A stretch of DNA of 62,444 nucleotides from a virus (IMGVR_UViG_3300009702_000014:1-62444); one strand, 5' to 3'. Positions 26,519 to 35,226 are shown, counted from the first letter of the stretch. The notes: generated by a model not told the origin, from the sequence alone. A program made the numbers and translations.

Positions 26519-26878
26519 ATGAAAAAGTTTAGTCTAATTGCTATATTTGTAGTGCTTGTAGGAATTTTGAGTAGTTGTACAATTCTCATTTCTCCCGCCA
26601 ACTCTACATTTGCTAGCTACTCAGCCGTCAACAACAACACTATCGTACTTTATGGCGTTACAGTAGACAGGGCTCAGTCAGTGACTATCGACGCCACCTG
26701 TAATGACGCGGGCCAGAGTTACAACCTTTATCTACAAGGTCATGCATATTTGAATCAAATTCCGCGAGACGTTACTCTAAGAATGGACAATGGTGACACC
26801 TTTAATAGCCTCACCATCTATTGTAGCTTTTGGGCTATAAATTCGATTACAGGCAGATACATAAGGATTAACTATTAA
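26519..26878 (+). CDS. Phage-encoded lipoprotein
   Basis: A 119-residue protein with a Sec signal (MKKFSLIAIFVVLVGILSS) and a lipobox with Cys at 20 (LSSC). The remaining 100 residues are beta-rich with two further Cys that might pair. Phage lipoproteins frequently act in superinfection exclusion or block DNA entry at the membrane; that role is inferred from the class only. Confidence 0.85.
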   Translation: MKKFSLIAIFVVLVGILSSCTILISPANSTFASYSAVNNNTIVLYGVTVDRAQSVTIDATCNDAGQSYNLYLQGHAYLNQIPRDVTLRMDNGDTFNSLTIYCSFWAINSITGRYIRINY

Positions 26879-26930
26879 TCCGGTGTAACGACCTTTTGGT
26901 TTATACTCATGAAATTAGAGCTGATAACGT

Positions 26931-27248
26931 ATGACAAAGGATAAAACCATAGAATCGAGCTTCGCGGACATGATTAAAATTGTAAACTATTCTGTAGTAC
27001 TGGACGAATACCCGGATGAGGCTTCCACTGTGCCTATGGATTATGTAAAGGACACACCAAACCAACTCATGCCTGAGTTACGTGCTACACAACAGCACCT
27101 ACATAATATAAAGAAAACAGGCATTAGCACAAATCTCTCCCTTATAGACGCTAAAGAGGCTATGCAGGTTTTGGCCCTGATAAGAAAGACGCTGGATACT
27201 ATAATCGACCAAGCTAACAACAAACTAACAATCAAGGAAATTCCATGA
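26931..27248 (+). CDS. Hypothetical helical protein
   Basis: A 105-residue protein of unknown function, predicted all-helical in its second half (MPELRATQQHLHNIKKTG and AMQVLALIRKTLDT). The stop overlaps the ATG of a short basic ORF. Confidence 0.68.
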   Translation: MTKDKTIESSFADMIKIVNYSVVLDEYPDEASTVPMDYVKDTPNQLMPELRATQQHLHNIKKTGISTNLSLIDAKEAMQVLALIRKTLDTIIDQANNKLTIKEIP

Positions 27249-27367
27249 GGCTACTCAAAAGAAAGCCCCATTATATCAATACAGCAGGATACCTGCTTAT
27301 CAAAAAAAAAAAGGAAAATTCTGTTTTTACAAGCCAAAAAAGAAACATGATTAGTTCTAGAGCATGA
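27245..27367 (+). CDS. Possible small basic peptide gene
   Basis: A 40-residue, Lys-rich ORF whose ATG overlaps the preceding stop (ATGA). Nine consecutive A fall in the Lys codons, a possible slippage site. It has no ribosome binding site of its own and no recognised family, so it is uncertain. Confidence 0.3.
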   Translation: MRLLKRKPHYINTAGYLLIKKKKENSVFTSQKRNMISSRA

Positions 27368-27395
27368 AATAGATGCGGATGGAGGATACAGGCCA

Positions 27396-27593
27396 ATGAT
27401 TAAGCCAATAGGTTTTTTAATATTAGCAACTCTAACAGGTCTTGTTTTCATAGTTGCTTCTCAGGCAACGATATGGGCAGCCCTCGGAATGGTTTGTCTA
27501 TGGCTCGCTGTCCTGGTGTTCCTGCTGGATATCTTTAAAAACGGAGGACACCCGGTCTCTTTGAAACTGAATTACGGGGGAAATAAATGGTAA
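27396..27593 (+). CDS. Small two-helix membrane protein
   Basis: A 65-residue protein with two predicted transmembrane helices (residues 5-24 and 27-46) and a short polar tail. GGAGG stands eleven bases before the ATG. It overlaps the next membrane-protein gene by seven bases. A holin-like or membrane-modulating role is possible but unsupported. Confidence 0.7.
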   Translation: MIKPIGFLILATLTGLVFIVASQATIWAALGMVCLWLAVLVFLLDIFKNGGHPVSLKLNYGGNKW

Positions 27594-27901
27594 TAGCTAT
27601 TCTTTTATGGTTGAGCGTGGTACTGATTTTAATATCTGCTGCCATAATTTCTTTAGGAGTTATTTGGCCCAGGATTAGGCGGCTGAGAAACGTACTACGG
27701 AAACCCTTACAGCGCAAATTGGTGATAGTTAGAGTTGAAACTATTATAGGCAACTACTATACGATTATTTCAGTAGACTCCTTTCAGCCTTCTGTTGGTT
27801 TTGTTATCCCAGCCTCAAGTCTTGCAGAGGCTAAAAAAGAAGCAGCAAAAATCTTTGAAAAGGATTATCCAATTGATGTATTTAAATGGGTGGAGAAGTA
27901 A
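27587..27901 (+). CDS. Membrane-anchored small protein
   Basis: A 104-residue protein. One N-terminal transmembrane helix (IAILLWLSVVLILISAAIIS) precedes a basic segment and a C-terminal domain of about 55 residues with IISVDSFQPSVGF and a helix of Ala/Lys. It is coupled to the previous two-helix protein and may form a complex with it. Confidence 0.7.
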   Translation: MVIAILLWLSVVLILISAAIISLGVIWPRIRRLRNVLRKPLQRKLVIVRVETIIGNYYTIISVDSFQPSVGFVIPASSLAEAKKEAAKIFEKDYPIDVFKWVEK

Positions 27902-27916
27902 GCTAACCGCCCTAAA

Positions 27917-28648
27917 TTAGAAACTAAACTTTCCTATATCTACTCCATAGTTAGACATATAGAAAGAATTACTATCTATTGCAGACAACACATAGCCTGC
28001 CGCTGTTCCTATACCAGCCACAGGTGTGACACCATTCATAATAGGAACTGAGGATGCAAGTCCATTTACATCTGAAACAAAAGCATACATATTTGGTACA
28101 GAGTCTTCGTATAGTTTTACAAACAAACCATTCTCTGTAATGAATGCTCCAGTGTAACTTTGCGAAGGAAGTGGAGAAACTGCGTTTCCGCTTGTCAAAG
28201 CTCCAGTGGATAGAGTAACAATCTGTGGTTTTCCAGTTACATCGTTTAATGTCATAAACACGTCATGACTTAAAGAAAAGGCTCCTAGATGGCTTATGTC
28301 TAGATTGGTTATCTGTACTCTTGGGTATACATCAGAACCATCTACACCACTAATAGCATGTAGATAAGTATTAGGGGATGTTCCACCATATACAAGATAT
28401 AAAATGTCTTTTGTTTCGTCATAGGCTGAATTATAAAGCTCCGTGCTCCACCCATATGTTGTGACCATATCTTTGAACCAGGCACGTGTGTAAGGAGTTT
28501 GATTACTCAATGCCTCTATCATAACATTATATTGTGCCACACCAGAAGAAGAAGTAGCAGTCGCACATTGACCCACTACATAGGCCATTTTCTTACTGCT
28601 ATTGTAGTAGCTTCCGTAAATATTTGGAGGATAAGTAAATACTGGCAT
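27917..28648 (-). CDS. Propeller-like virion protein, downstream half
   Basis: A 243-residue protein made of recurring strand patterns such as LYLVYGGTSPNTYLHAISG and VFMTLNDVTGKPQIVTLST, suggestive of beta-propeller blades. The start codon shares a base with the stop of the upstream 272-residue gene (TGATG), so the two halves may assemble into one propeller. Likely a surface-exposed virion component; no homologue is recognised with certainty. Confidence 0.65.
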   Translation of the reverse strand: MPVFTYPPNIYGSYYNSSKKMAYVVGQCATATSSSGVAQYNVMIEALSNQTPYTRAWFKDMVTTYGWSTELYNSAYDETKDILYLVYGGTSPNTYLHAISGVDGSDVYPRVQITNLDISHLGAFSLSHDVFMTLNDVTGKPQIVTLSTGALTSGNAVSPLPSQSYTGAFITENGLFVKLYEDSVPNMYAFVSDVNGLASSVPIMNGVTPVAGIGTAAGYVLSAIDSNSFYMSNYGVDIGKFSF

Positions 28649-29466
28649 CAGAATGCACCTGCCATAATGTCAGAAGTTCCGGCTGTTGTCATATTAACAG
28701 TTGTTTTATTAACTAAATCCACTGCGTAGACAGCATCTCCTGGAACCTCCGCAAGAATAGTGCCTGAATCGAAATACTCTAGGTGAGTACCTGCATTTTG
28801 GCCTGTTGAGCCACTAACTACTCCAATCGGAATGGTGTATTGGTCTGTTCCATCGACCGGATTTAACTTTACAATACTGTAATTAGAACTTCCGTCTATA
28901 TTGATATAGAACATACCCTCTTTCGTAGAGAAAGAGGAGAAAGCAGTTGACGGAAGAGTACGAGTCCAGGCAGTCGTTGTATCCATATGTAGAGCATACA
29001 CTGTTAGTGCAGTAGAACCTAACGCAGATATTCCTCTATCTGTGAAAATGTAAATTAAACTACCATCCGTAGTTGCTATTGTTTGGGTGGTAAAGGTGGT
29101 ATCTGCTACTACAGACGCATGGCTAATTTGAGTAGCCGTGCCTAAGGTACTCATACTACCCTTGTACTCAAAAGAGAATCTGTCTGGAGTACTTCCTGCG
29201 GTAAAGTACCAATAAGCAGGAGTCGGTTTTTGATACTTAATTACATATGCACCTGTAGAATCTGAATAGGTGAGGTAGTCATAGGTAGCACCAAAATTAC
29301 TATCTGGCGGCTGTAGAAAAAATTTCTCATTAGATGAGAGGGTAACAGTACCACTAGTTACAGCCCTAGCAGTCCCAGTTTTATCATCAATTACAATTTT
29401 AGGAAAATTGGGATTCGCGTTTGCAGGAATCTCTTCCCGTTCTCCTTTCTTAAATTTCCACTCCAT
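28648..29466 (-). CDS. Propeller-like virion protein, upstream half
   Basis: A 272-residue protein. After a charged N-terminus, blade-like repeats appear: GSLIYIFTDRGISALGS, YALHMDTTTAWTRTLPS, GMFYINIDGSS and DAVYAVDLVNKTT, patterns seen in PQQ/WD-like propellers. AGGAGAGTGAA provides the ribosome binding site. See the coupled downstream gene. Confidence 0.65.
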   Translation of the reverse strand: MEWKFKKGEREEIPANANPNFPKIVIDDKTGTARAVTSGTVTLSSNEKFFLQPPDSNFGATYDYLTYSDSTGAYVIKYQKPTPAYWYFTAGSTPDRFSFEYKGSMSTLGTATQISHASVVADTTFTTQTIATTDGSLIYIFTDRGISALGSTALTVYALHMDTTTAWTRTLPSTAFSSFSTKEGMFYINIDGSSNYSIVKLNPVDGTDQYTIPIGVVSGSTGQNAGTHLEYFDSGTILAEVPGDAVYAVDLVNKTTVNMTTAGTSDIMAGAF

Positions 29467-29589
29467 TTCACTCTCCTACCGTATACCGTACTCTGTTAAA
29501 GGATAGGTTAATTATAAAGGATGTGCTCTGAATAAGCAAAGGACTATGCTATAATGTTTTATGAATAACCACCGGCGAAGGAGAATAAA

Positions 29590-29766
29590 ATGGACCGAAT
29601 ATACATAATCGAAGTAAGAGGAACAGATTTCACGGTTGTTTCTAACGATGGAACACCACGGGTAAGAATTCACCTACAAGCAAAAACCCCAGATGAAGCT
29701 GAGAAGGAAGCTCAAATTGTACTGGAAGACACCTATCCTAACATCACCTGGAAACCTCACCCATAA
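29590..29766 (+). CDS. Small hypothetical protein
   Basis: A 58-residue protein starting MDRIYIIEVRG behind GAAGGAG. The fold is probably a beta-alpha-beta unit with a PDEAEKEAQ helix. Function is unknown. A CTATAATG box lies upstream, and the stop is 10 bases before the zinc-ribbon gene, so the two form a small operon. Confidence 0.75.
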   Translation: MDRIYIIEVRGTDFTVVSNDGTPRVRIHLQAKTPDEAEKEAQIVLEDTYPNITWKPHP

Positions 29767-29776
29767 GGAGAAGAAT

Positions 29777-29953
29777 ATGTTTTTATGCGAAAAGTGTCTC
29801 GAAGAAAACAATGTGCCGCTTATACCCGCCCCCAATTCTTATGGCCCGTGCGAAGCTTGCGGGAAAATAACCTCCACGGTAGATATCCCTACCGAGTTTT
29901 TAATCGCGCGGGCAAAAGAAAAGCGGGAGATACGTAACTATAATTCCATGTAA
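29777..29953 (+). CDS. Small zinc-ribbon protein
   Basis: A 58-residue protein with CEKC near the N-terminus and CEAC about 30 residues later, a four-cysteine zinc ribbon, then a charged helix. I use the ATG with AAGGAGAAG at the right spacing rather than a far-upstream codon. It may bind nucleic acid or a protein. Confidence 0.78.
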   Translation: MFLCEKCLEENNVPLIPAPNSYGPCEACGKITSTVDIPTEFLIARAKEKREIRNYNSM

Positions 29954-29998
29954 CTATACTTACATGCAACTATACTTGCACGCAACTATACTTGCATG
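29947..29998 (+). repeat. Three tandem 16-bp palindromic repeats
   Basis: Three overlapping 20-base palindromes at 16-base spacing share their outer arms: CATGTAACTATACTTACATG, then CATGCAACTATACTTGCACG, then CACGCAACTATACTTGCATG. The loop is always CTATAC, and arm changes between copies are mostly compensated, which supports conserved pairing. It lies between convergent genes, where it could terminate both or bind a regulator. Confidence 0.8.
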
Positions 29999-30005
29999 GA
30001 CTAAT

Positions 30006-32852
30006 CTACAATAACGTAATTTTCTGTAATTCTGCTAACCAAGCGGTATGCGCATTGCTAATTTCGGTAGCAGTCCATACTCTATTGTCTATAAATGGAA
30101 TATCTAACAAGTTAGAGCCGAGTCCTAGAAACGCAAATGGGGAATTATTGTTGTGGGGGGCAGTTAGAGCCCCTACCCATAAGTGAGATGGTGATATGAC
30201 AAGGGAGGACGTAACTTGTTGTACGAAAGAGCCGTTGATATACAGGCTATACACATTACTAGCATCCTTCGTAACGGTAGATACTAACCACGCCTTAGGC
30301 GCTATGGTACCGGCAACGGCAAAAGTCCCATTATTAAGGGCAAACTCAAGTACTCCATTACGGGCAAATAACCACGCTTCATCCGTTCGGTCATTGCTCG
30401 CATTCTGGAAAGCCCACATAGACGGATAATAAACGGTTTCATTACCTTCTAGGTATATGGCCGTGTGTATACTCATATTGGATGTGGAATCTAACTGCGC
30501 CCCCACATTAGGTACGTCGATAGACTCAATTGCTCTAGTTGCCGCCGTTCCTGTGGTAGGAATGTAGCTAGAGGGGAAAGAGGCTTGCTCTAATTGTGGA
30601 TAGGCAAAAGTAGCCGTACCTGTATAGGAAGGGCTATAACCCCAATCATAAGCAAAATGTGCTGGAAACAAAGCCATAAACATATGTTCTGTGTCCGACG
30701 GAGCTAAGAAAACAAACGCAACCTTCCAATACTGGCCGCTATCAGAGATGGTAACAGTCGATATATAGGATGCACCGTTGGCAACTTGATACCTCCCCGT
30801 ATCAGGACGCATCTTAATCCCTATATAGAAAGTACCCAGGGAAGGGGAATAAGCTTGGATACGCATATACGGTGCTACTGTCTGCGACCCTTCCTTTTTA
30901 ATATAGATGCTAGCAGTGTACGCTGTATCAGAGGGTAGACTCACATAAGCTATTGGGCCGTTTAAGGCTTGTGGACTAGTTGTAGAAGTGTCCGTAGTTG
31001 TCACTACGTCATTAGTAGAACCATAGGATAAGGTTAAACCGCTACCATTGCCCCAAGTAGAGAAGTACGTAGAAGGAATTATGTTAGTCCTCTGTCCTTC
31101 GATTAGTACTACTGGGCTCTTTGTGGTTGTTCCAAACACACGAAGCTCATTAGCTTTTACCTGTATTCCTCCGGCCCCGGTTGCGGTACTGTTACGTGTA
31201 AACGTTCCTATGCCTTTAGCATAAGGGGCCCATGTAACTACTCCAGAAGTATTTCTAAATAGATAATTTAATGTTGGTGTTGCTCCGACCCTCGTTGCTA
31301 AATGGGTAACAGAGGCATAAGCATCATCCGCTTGGGTATCTGTTAATGCTGTATTATATCTGCTATGGGCCAAAAATTTACCTAAGAATCCCCCGGCAGT
31401 ATCATACCCGGACGGGCTAAACGTAAATACATCATTTGCAAGAGCAAAGGTATCTCCAGCAGCAGTAGGGACACCACTTATATAGTCACTAACTCCGTTA
31501 AATAGAAGCCCATCAGGAGTCCAGGAAGGAGTATGTGAGTCTGTATATGAAGCTGCATGAATAGTCCAAACTTCCCCTGTGGCTTTGGATATGAAATTGT
31601 TTGTATCCCCCGGAGAATCCTTCGGAGTAAATCGGGCTATAACATCAATACCGTTATGTAATTGCATAAGATATATGCGACCAGCCAACGGTGCAGAGGC
31701 ACCTGCATCATATGCCCCTACTGCTATAGGCTCGGTTGATGGATTTATAGTTGTTACTCCGGCTGTTGTTACCGTTGTTCCAAGTTGTGTCCAGGTAATA
31801 CCAGTTGTTGATGTGTAGAATTTGATTACATGATTTCCAGCACCATCATTTACCTGCATCGTCACACGCACATAGCCGTCTGCTCCATCAGCAAACGACA
31901 CAGCACTTGAAGTTTGCGTAAATGTTGTAGTCCCGTCATTCCAGTAAAAATTTATAGCCCCCGCCGTTTCAGAGGTTACGAGCCAACTCAAGGTGGTGCC
32001 CCATTTAGACGCTAAAGCTACACGGGTAGTTTGCCAGGTTGTTGCGGCATGGATACGAATGTCTATATCTCCTGTAACATTTATAGAAGGAGTACTAGCA
32101 TAATTTCCAGCAACTCCGGGCAACCATAAATACTTACCTACAGGATTTATCGCAGCCCCGCCGTTACTTCCAAGATAGGCGTCATTCCCTGCCCCCGAAT
32201 AATCATAAAGTAGTTTTTTATGGGTTGTGGGGACAGAAACCTTCTTACCATTATAGGAACCTGAATACAACTGTAAATTTCTTATATAAATGGTTCCTAC
32301 TCCTGCCACATCAGCGGCGGCTGTAACAGTCGAAGCAATGGCAGGACTAATTGTTATTCTTACAGAAGTATTACCGGCAGAAAGAACAGGAAATGTCAAA
32401 GCTAATTGCCATGACTCTCCTAAGTCTGTTACGGTTACAGTTTGTGTGGCAGGGGGTGTTCCGGCTGCTCCTGTTGCCCCCGTAACGGGATTAATACGTG
32501 TCTGGCTATATACAGCAGAATCTTGTGGATTATACTGAATATCAATCTCGGGAACATAGGAAGAAGAAGTTTCTTTCTTTATTTCCAAGGATACAGTATA
32601 AATGTCACCAGCAGACAACGGAAGGGTAACATCTTGATAAGAGTTCCCGGTATTAGCTGCATCATTGTCGGTAAGCTCAACCCAACCATTTACCCAGCTA
32701 GCTGTAACATAGGTATTCACCCAGGGAGACTGCGACAAGTCCTCACTATATTGCAGGAGATTCTGTGTCTCTATATTCATATGATAATGGCTTAGCAGGC
32801 TTGTACCGCTATCCGGCAAGGAGGGTGCTTGTAGCCAAGGGTGTTGTAGCAT
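30006..32852 (-). CDS. Large tail protein with lectin-like (concanavalin/LamG) domains
   Basis: A 948-residue beta-rich protein. Several jelly-roll segments are evident: YVRVTMQVNDGAGNHVIKFY near residue 340, and SMSIHTAIYLEGNET with AWLVSTVTKDASNVYSLYIN near 830-870, typical of LamG/concanavalin-like folds in phage fibres. Two further beta sandwiches (near 45-190 and 640-790) have carbohydrate-binding-like features. It probably binds a host glycan. TATAAT lies six bases from the ATG, so the message is leaderless. Confidence 0.83.
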   Translation of the reverse strand: MLQHPWLQAPSLPDSGTSLLSHYHMNIETQNLLQYSEDLSQSPWVNTYVTASWVNGWVELTDNDAANTGNSYQDVTLPLSAGDIYTVSLEIKKETSSSYVPEIDIQYNPQDSAVYSQTRINPVTGATGAAGTPPATQTVTVTDLGESWQLALTFPVLSAGNTSVRITISPAIASTVTAAADVAGVGTIYIRNLQLYSGSYNGKKVSVPTTHKKLLYDYSGAGNDAYLGSNGGAAINPVGKYLWLPGVAGNYASTPSINVTGDIDIRIHAATTWQTTRVALASKWGTTLSWLVTSETAGAINFYWNDGTTTFTQTSSAVSFADGADGYVRVTMQVNDGAGNHVIKFYTSTTGITWTQLGTTVTTAGVTTINPSTEPIAVGAYDAGASAPLAGRIYLMQLHNGIDVIARFTPKDSPGDTNNFISKATGEVWTIHAASYTDSHTPSWTPDGLLFNGVSDYISGVPTAAGDTFALANDVFTFSPSGYDTAGGFLGKFLAHSRYNTALTDTQADDAYASVTHLATRVGATPTLNYLFRNTSGVVTWAPYAKGIGTFTRNSTATGAGGIQVKANELRVFGTTTKSPVVLIEGQRTNIIPSTYFSTWGNGSGLTLSYGSTNDVVTTTDTSTTSPQALNGPIAYVSLPSDTAYTASIYIKKEGSQTVAPYMRIQAYSPSLGTFYIGIKMRPDTGRYQVANGASYISTVTISDSGQYWKVAFVFLAPSDTEHMFMALFPAHFAYDWGYSPSYTGTATFAYPQLEQASFPSSYIPTTGTAATRAIESIDVPNVGAQLDSTSNMSIHTAIYLEGNETVYYPSMWAFQNASNDRTDEAWLFARNGVLEFALNNGTFAVAGTIAPKAWLVSTVTKDASNVYSLYINGSFVQQVTSSLVISPSHLWVGALTAPHNNNSPFAFLGLGSNLLDIPFIDNRVWTATEISNAHTAWLAELQKITLL

Positions 32853-32858
32853 TCTATT

Positions 32859-32887
32859 ATTATAACGAAATATGTAGGCATTCGCAA
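32859..32887 (-). promoter_or_regulatory. Promoter of the lectin-like tail gene
   Basis: On the minus strand there is TTGCGA, a 17-base spacer and a consensus TATAAT, then six bases to the ATG. It is a leaderless design in a late gene. Confidence 0.7.
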
Positions 32888-32951
32888 TTCCGTGCAGGAT
32901 ACCCCTATTGAACGAGGGGAGTTATATAATGTTAAAATACGAAGGAGAATC

Positions 32952-33158
32952 ATGAATGACGACAAAGAAACACAAGACGAAATCTTCTCTCAGACTATCT
33001 ATGAAAGCGCCAAAGCATTCATAGAAAGCGGCCAAGCTGCAAGTCCGGGGGTTAAAAACTCAATATCATTGACACCTTCACCCGGAAAAGAAAGAGAAGT
33101 ATTAACGTGGCCTATATCGACTTATGAAAAGAATGTTTCTCCTGGAATTCGGGGCTAA
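32952..33158 (+). CDS. Small hypothetical protein
   Basis: A 68-residue acidic, partly disordered protein (ETQDEIFSQTIYESAKAFIE then a Pro/Ser/Gly tail). The ATG is set by GAAGGAG at eight bases. Function is unknown. It overlaps nothing important and is the last plus-strand structural-side gene but one. Confidence 0.6.
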   Translation: MNDDKETQDEIFSQTIYESAKAFIESGQAASPGVKNSISLTPSPGKEREVLTWPISTYEKNVSPGIRG

Positions 33159-33162
33159 AAAG

Positions 33163-33324
33163 ATGTCTAAATTAAATTGGGATAGGCTTAAAAATGAAAA
33201 GAAACTCAAGAATAATGTAACTAGGATAAAACGCTCTCGCCAACCAACGCCAAAGCAAAAATTATGGGGCAGAAGATACATGCTTGGGTTTCTCAAGAGT
33301 AAATATAAAAGACTTATCAGATGA
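33163..33324 (+). CDS. Small basic protein
   Basis: A 53-residue, Lys/Arg-rich protein (KNEKKLKNNVTRIKRSRQ) suited to nucleic-acid binding. The start is uncertain: an ATG at 33124 is also in frame but overlaps the previous gene. It is adjacent to the putative origin. Confidence 0.5.
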   Translation: MSKLNWDRLKNEKKLKNNVTRIKRSRQPTPKQKLWGRRYMLGFLKSKYKRLIR

Positions 33325-33429
33325 AGAATTGGCTGTGAGCAAGCGGCAATACGTTCCTAGAAGTTTTTGATGCAGTCAGTTTTAGCCCGAAATCTTTTGT
33401 TGGTATAAATATATATGAAACCCTACACA

Positions 33430-34260
33430 TACTATGTACAGATATTTTTATAGCGTTTTTTTTTGTAATTCTAGCCTTTTTTATGGCGTTTTTTTTACGG
33501 ATTTTCTTAGCCTTTATTTTAATTTTATGGGTTTTTTGATAGGATTGTTTTATATAATGTTTGTTTTTAGGGTGTTTTTAATTCTTTTGATGGGTTTTAT
33601 ATATATTGTGTTTGTTTTGTTGGGAAATTGTGTGTAGGCGTCTGATAGGGGGAGGGCGGGCCATTATGAGAATTGGGACTCCGGGTTTGTTAAAAAACCC
33701 CAGGGGGTGTGAGTGGACGGTGAGAATCAGATGAGAATCATGAGAAAACCCTCCAAAATGGGGGTCCTAAATGAGAAAGATTAATTTGATGAAATTCTGA
33801 TGAGAGTCAGATGAGAGAAAATTAAGAATCCACAGGGTTATCCACAGGTTTTATGAGAGTTTGATGAGAGAAATGGCCTTTTATGAGAGTTCTCATGTTT
33901 CTCAGTTAACCATCATGAGAAGATTGGCTTGTGTACTTCTCATATATGAGAGGTTTATGAGAAAGTGGATTATGAGAGGTTTATGAGAGAAATGAGAGAA
34001 AAGAGGGGGTTATATGAGAATTATGAGATTTTCTCGTCGCATTCTCATAAAGCAATTTTTGAGTTACGTCTTGCTATTTTTCTAATTTTAATGTGTGTCT
34101 GTGACGGCATTTCTCGGCTTTTATGAGGGCCCCGGAAAATTAGCCGGATTGGATTTTATGAGAATATGAGAGAAAAATGAGAGCTTTCTAAGATGAGAAT
34201 AGAGCCTTGCATGTATTCATTGATAGCCCGGATTATGAGAGAAAACGGTGTTCTCATGTT
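33430..34260 (+). other. Candidate replication origin or control centre: T-rich tract, DnaA box, ATGAGA array
   Basis: There is no credible gene here. 33430-33640 is extremely T-rich on the plus strand. TTATCCACA at about 33840 matches the DnaA-box consensus. From 33660 to 34260 I count about 22 direct ATGAGA hexamers and four inverted copies (TCTCAT), many spaced 10-16 bases apart, such as ATGAGAGGTTTATGAGA. AT-rich DNA next to iterons and a DnaA box is the usual origin layout. The same heptamer also marks the early promoters downstream. Confidence 0.6.
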
Positions 34261-34395
34261 GGATTGCGTCCCTCACGCAAAAAACGGCCGCACAGAATGG
34301 CCGTGGCGGCCCTACAGCGGACCCCGTGGACTCTAGTGCCCGAAAACGCTCAAGGCCCGTATAGAGGCCCTCAGTGCGTCACAGGAGGTTCAACT

Positions 34396-34440
34396 ATGCA
34401 GGATTCGATGAAAACCCTGCATATAATGAGAGTTTGGTGA
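34396..34440 (+). CDS. Possible 14-residue leader peptide
   Basis: ACAGGAGG is ideally placed six bases before an ATG that opens a 14-codon ORF (MQDSMKTLHIMRVW). The strong ribosome binding site is unusual among these genes. It could be a leader peptide or chance. Confidence 0.3.
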   Translation: MQDSMKTLHIMRVW

Positions 34441-34451
34441 GATTCGGCCGC

Positions 34452-34470
34452 TTGTGACAGTTTTCACGAG
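34452..34470. repeat. Boundary palindrome copy 1
   Basis: TTGTGACAGTTTTCACGAG, a divergent copy of the 24-member family, lies beyond the terminator of the minus-strand gene. Confidence 0.75.
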
Positions 34471-34478
34471 CGGGGCCA

Positions 34479-34502
34479 GAAAAAAGCCCCCTTTCGGGGG
34501 CC
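34479..34502 (-). terminator. Intrinsic terminator
   Basis: The minus strand reads GGCCCCCGAAAGGGGGC followed by six T, 8 bases past the stop of the 85-residue gene. Confidence 0.8.
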
Positions 34503-34510
34503 TGTGTGTG

Positions 34511-34768
34511 TCAGCTACATGTGGTAATGATGCTCCCGAACGCCATAGCGTCCGACACCGCCTCGATAACCTCCTTATAGCTTGAGTGCTTAGTGTGCGC
34601 GACGGCGCCCGTATCATACCGGTATTCCACAATGTACCGGCCGCGTCCGCCGACCTCCAGGGTATGATAGACGCGCACCGCATGGCCCGTGTCCGTATCA
34701 TGCTTGAAGTCGTGGCCCGTGATGGAGATTTCCCGCTCCAGCATGTAGTTGCTCAGGTCGTAAACCAT
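34511..34768 (-). CDS. Small hypothetical protein, leaderless
   Basis: An 85-residue protein with beta-rich GRGRYIVEYRYDTGA and a C-terminal helix (YKEVIEAVSDAMAFG), a compact alpha/beta fold of unknown function. TTTACA-N17-TATATT ends five bases before the ATG, so there is no room for a ribosome binding site. It is among the first genes after the putative origin. Confidence 0.78.
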   Translation of the reverse strand: MVYDLSNYMLEREISITGHDFKHDTDTGHAVRVYHTLEVGGRGRYIVEYRYDTGAVAHTKHSSYKEVIEAVSDAMAFGSIITTCS

Positions 34769-34857
34769 GCCTAAATATACCCTGATGGTCTTGGGTTTGT
34801 AAAGAGGGAGAGCCTTACTCGTTTTCTCATGTTTCTCTCATCTTCGGCGGCGTTGCT

Positions 34858-34876
34858 TTGTGAGATATTTCACTAA
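34858..34876. repeat. Boundary palindrome copy 2 (divergent)
   Basis: TTGTGAGATATTTCACTAA keeps the TGTGA-N6-TCAC core but the outer arms are degraded. Confidence 0.6.
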
Positions 34877-35045
34877 TAATTATACACACAATGTATAAGT
34901 AGGGCATATTTCCTAGGGCATCGTCGGGAAATATACACAATATAGAAATATTATGCATAATCATCCCACTACTACCTCTAGAGAATGCGTCATAGACGCA
35001 CACAATGGCCCGGAATTGCATACACATAGGCCATACATTCGCCGC

Positions 35046-35065
35046 TTTGTGACAATTTTCACGAG
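35046..35065. repeat. Boundary palindrome copy 3
   Basis: TTTGTGACAATTTTCACGAG, one mismatch per arm, precedes the promoter of the 112-residue gene by about 130 bases. Confidence 0.75.
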
Positions 35066-35193
35066 CGCGGGCCGCGCAAGATGAGAATTATGAGACTAGA
35101 AACCGCGTCACACACGCAAAGAGTGCCTTTGACGTATGTCAGCGCCTAGAAACACCGTCCTGCACGGCATTAAAGTATTAAGGCCCAAGTGGC

Positions 35194-35221
35194 TTGACGT
35201 GTTGGCAAAGTGTGCTAATAT
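35194..35221 (+). promoter_or_regulatory. P1-type promoter, leaderless gene
   Basis: TTGACG, 16 bases, TAATAT, then five bases to the ATG. ATTAAGG sits upstream, as in other P1 promoters. Confidence 0.7.
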
Positions 35222-35226
35222 CAGAT

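Larger units (their letters stand above)
34769..35226. other. Gene-free stretch with hairpin repeats
   Basis: No ORF is supported. It holds a divergent palindrome copy (34858), two copies of a GCGTCA-nn-ACGC hairpin (about 34985 and 35104), a further palindrome at 35046, ATGAGAATTATGAGA at 35091, and the promoter of the next gene. Confidence 0.6.

Noticed and set aside
33434-33637. 67-residue hydrophobic ORF in the T-rich tract
   Set aside because: The Phe/Leu/Val content follows from T-rich DNA; there is no ribosome binding site or promoter, and the surroundings look like an origin.
34207-34440. 77-residue plus-strand ORF
   Set aside because: It runs across repeats and a hairpin and has no protein-like pattern; only its last 14 codons have a good ribosome binding site and are listed separately.
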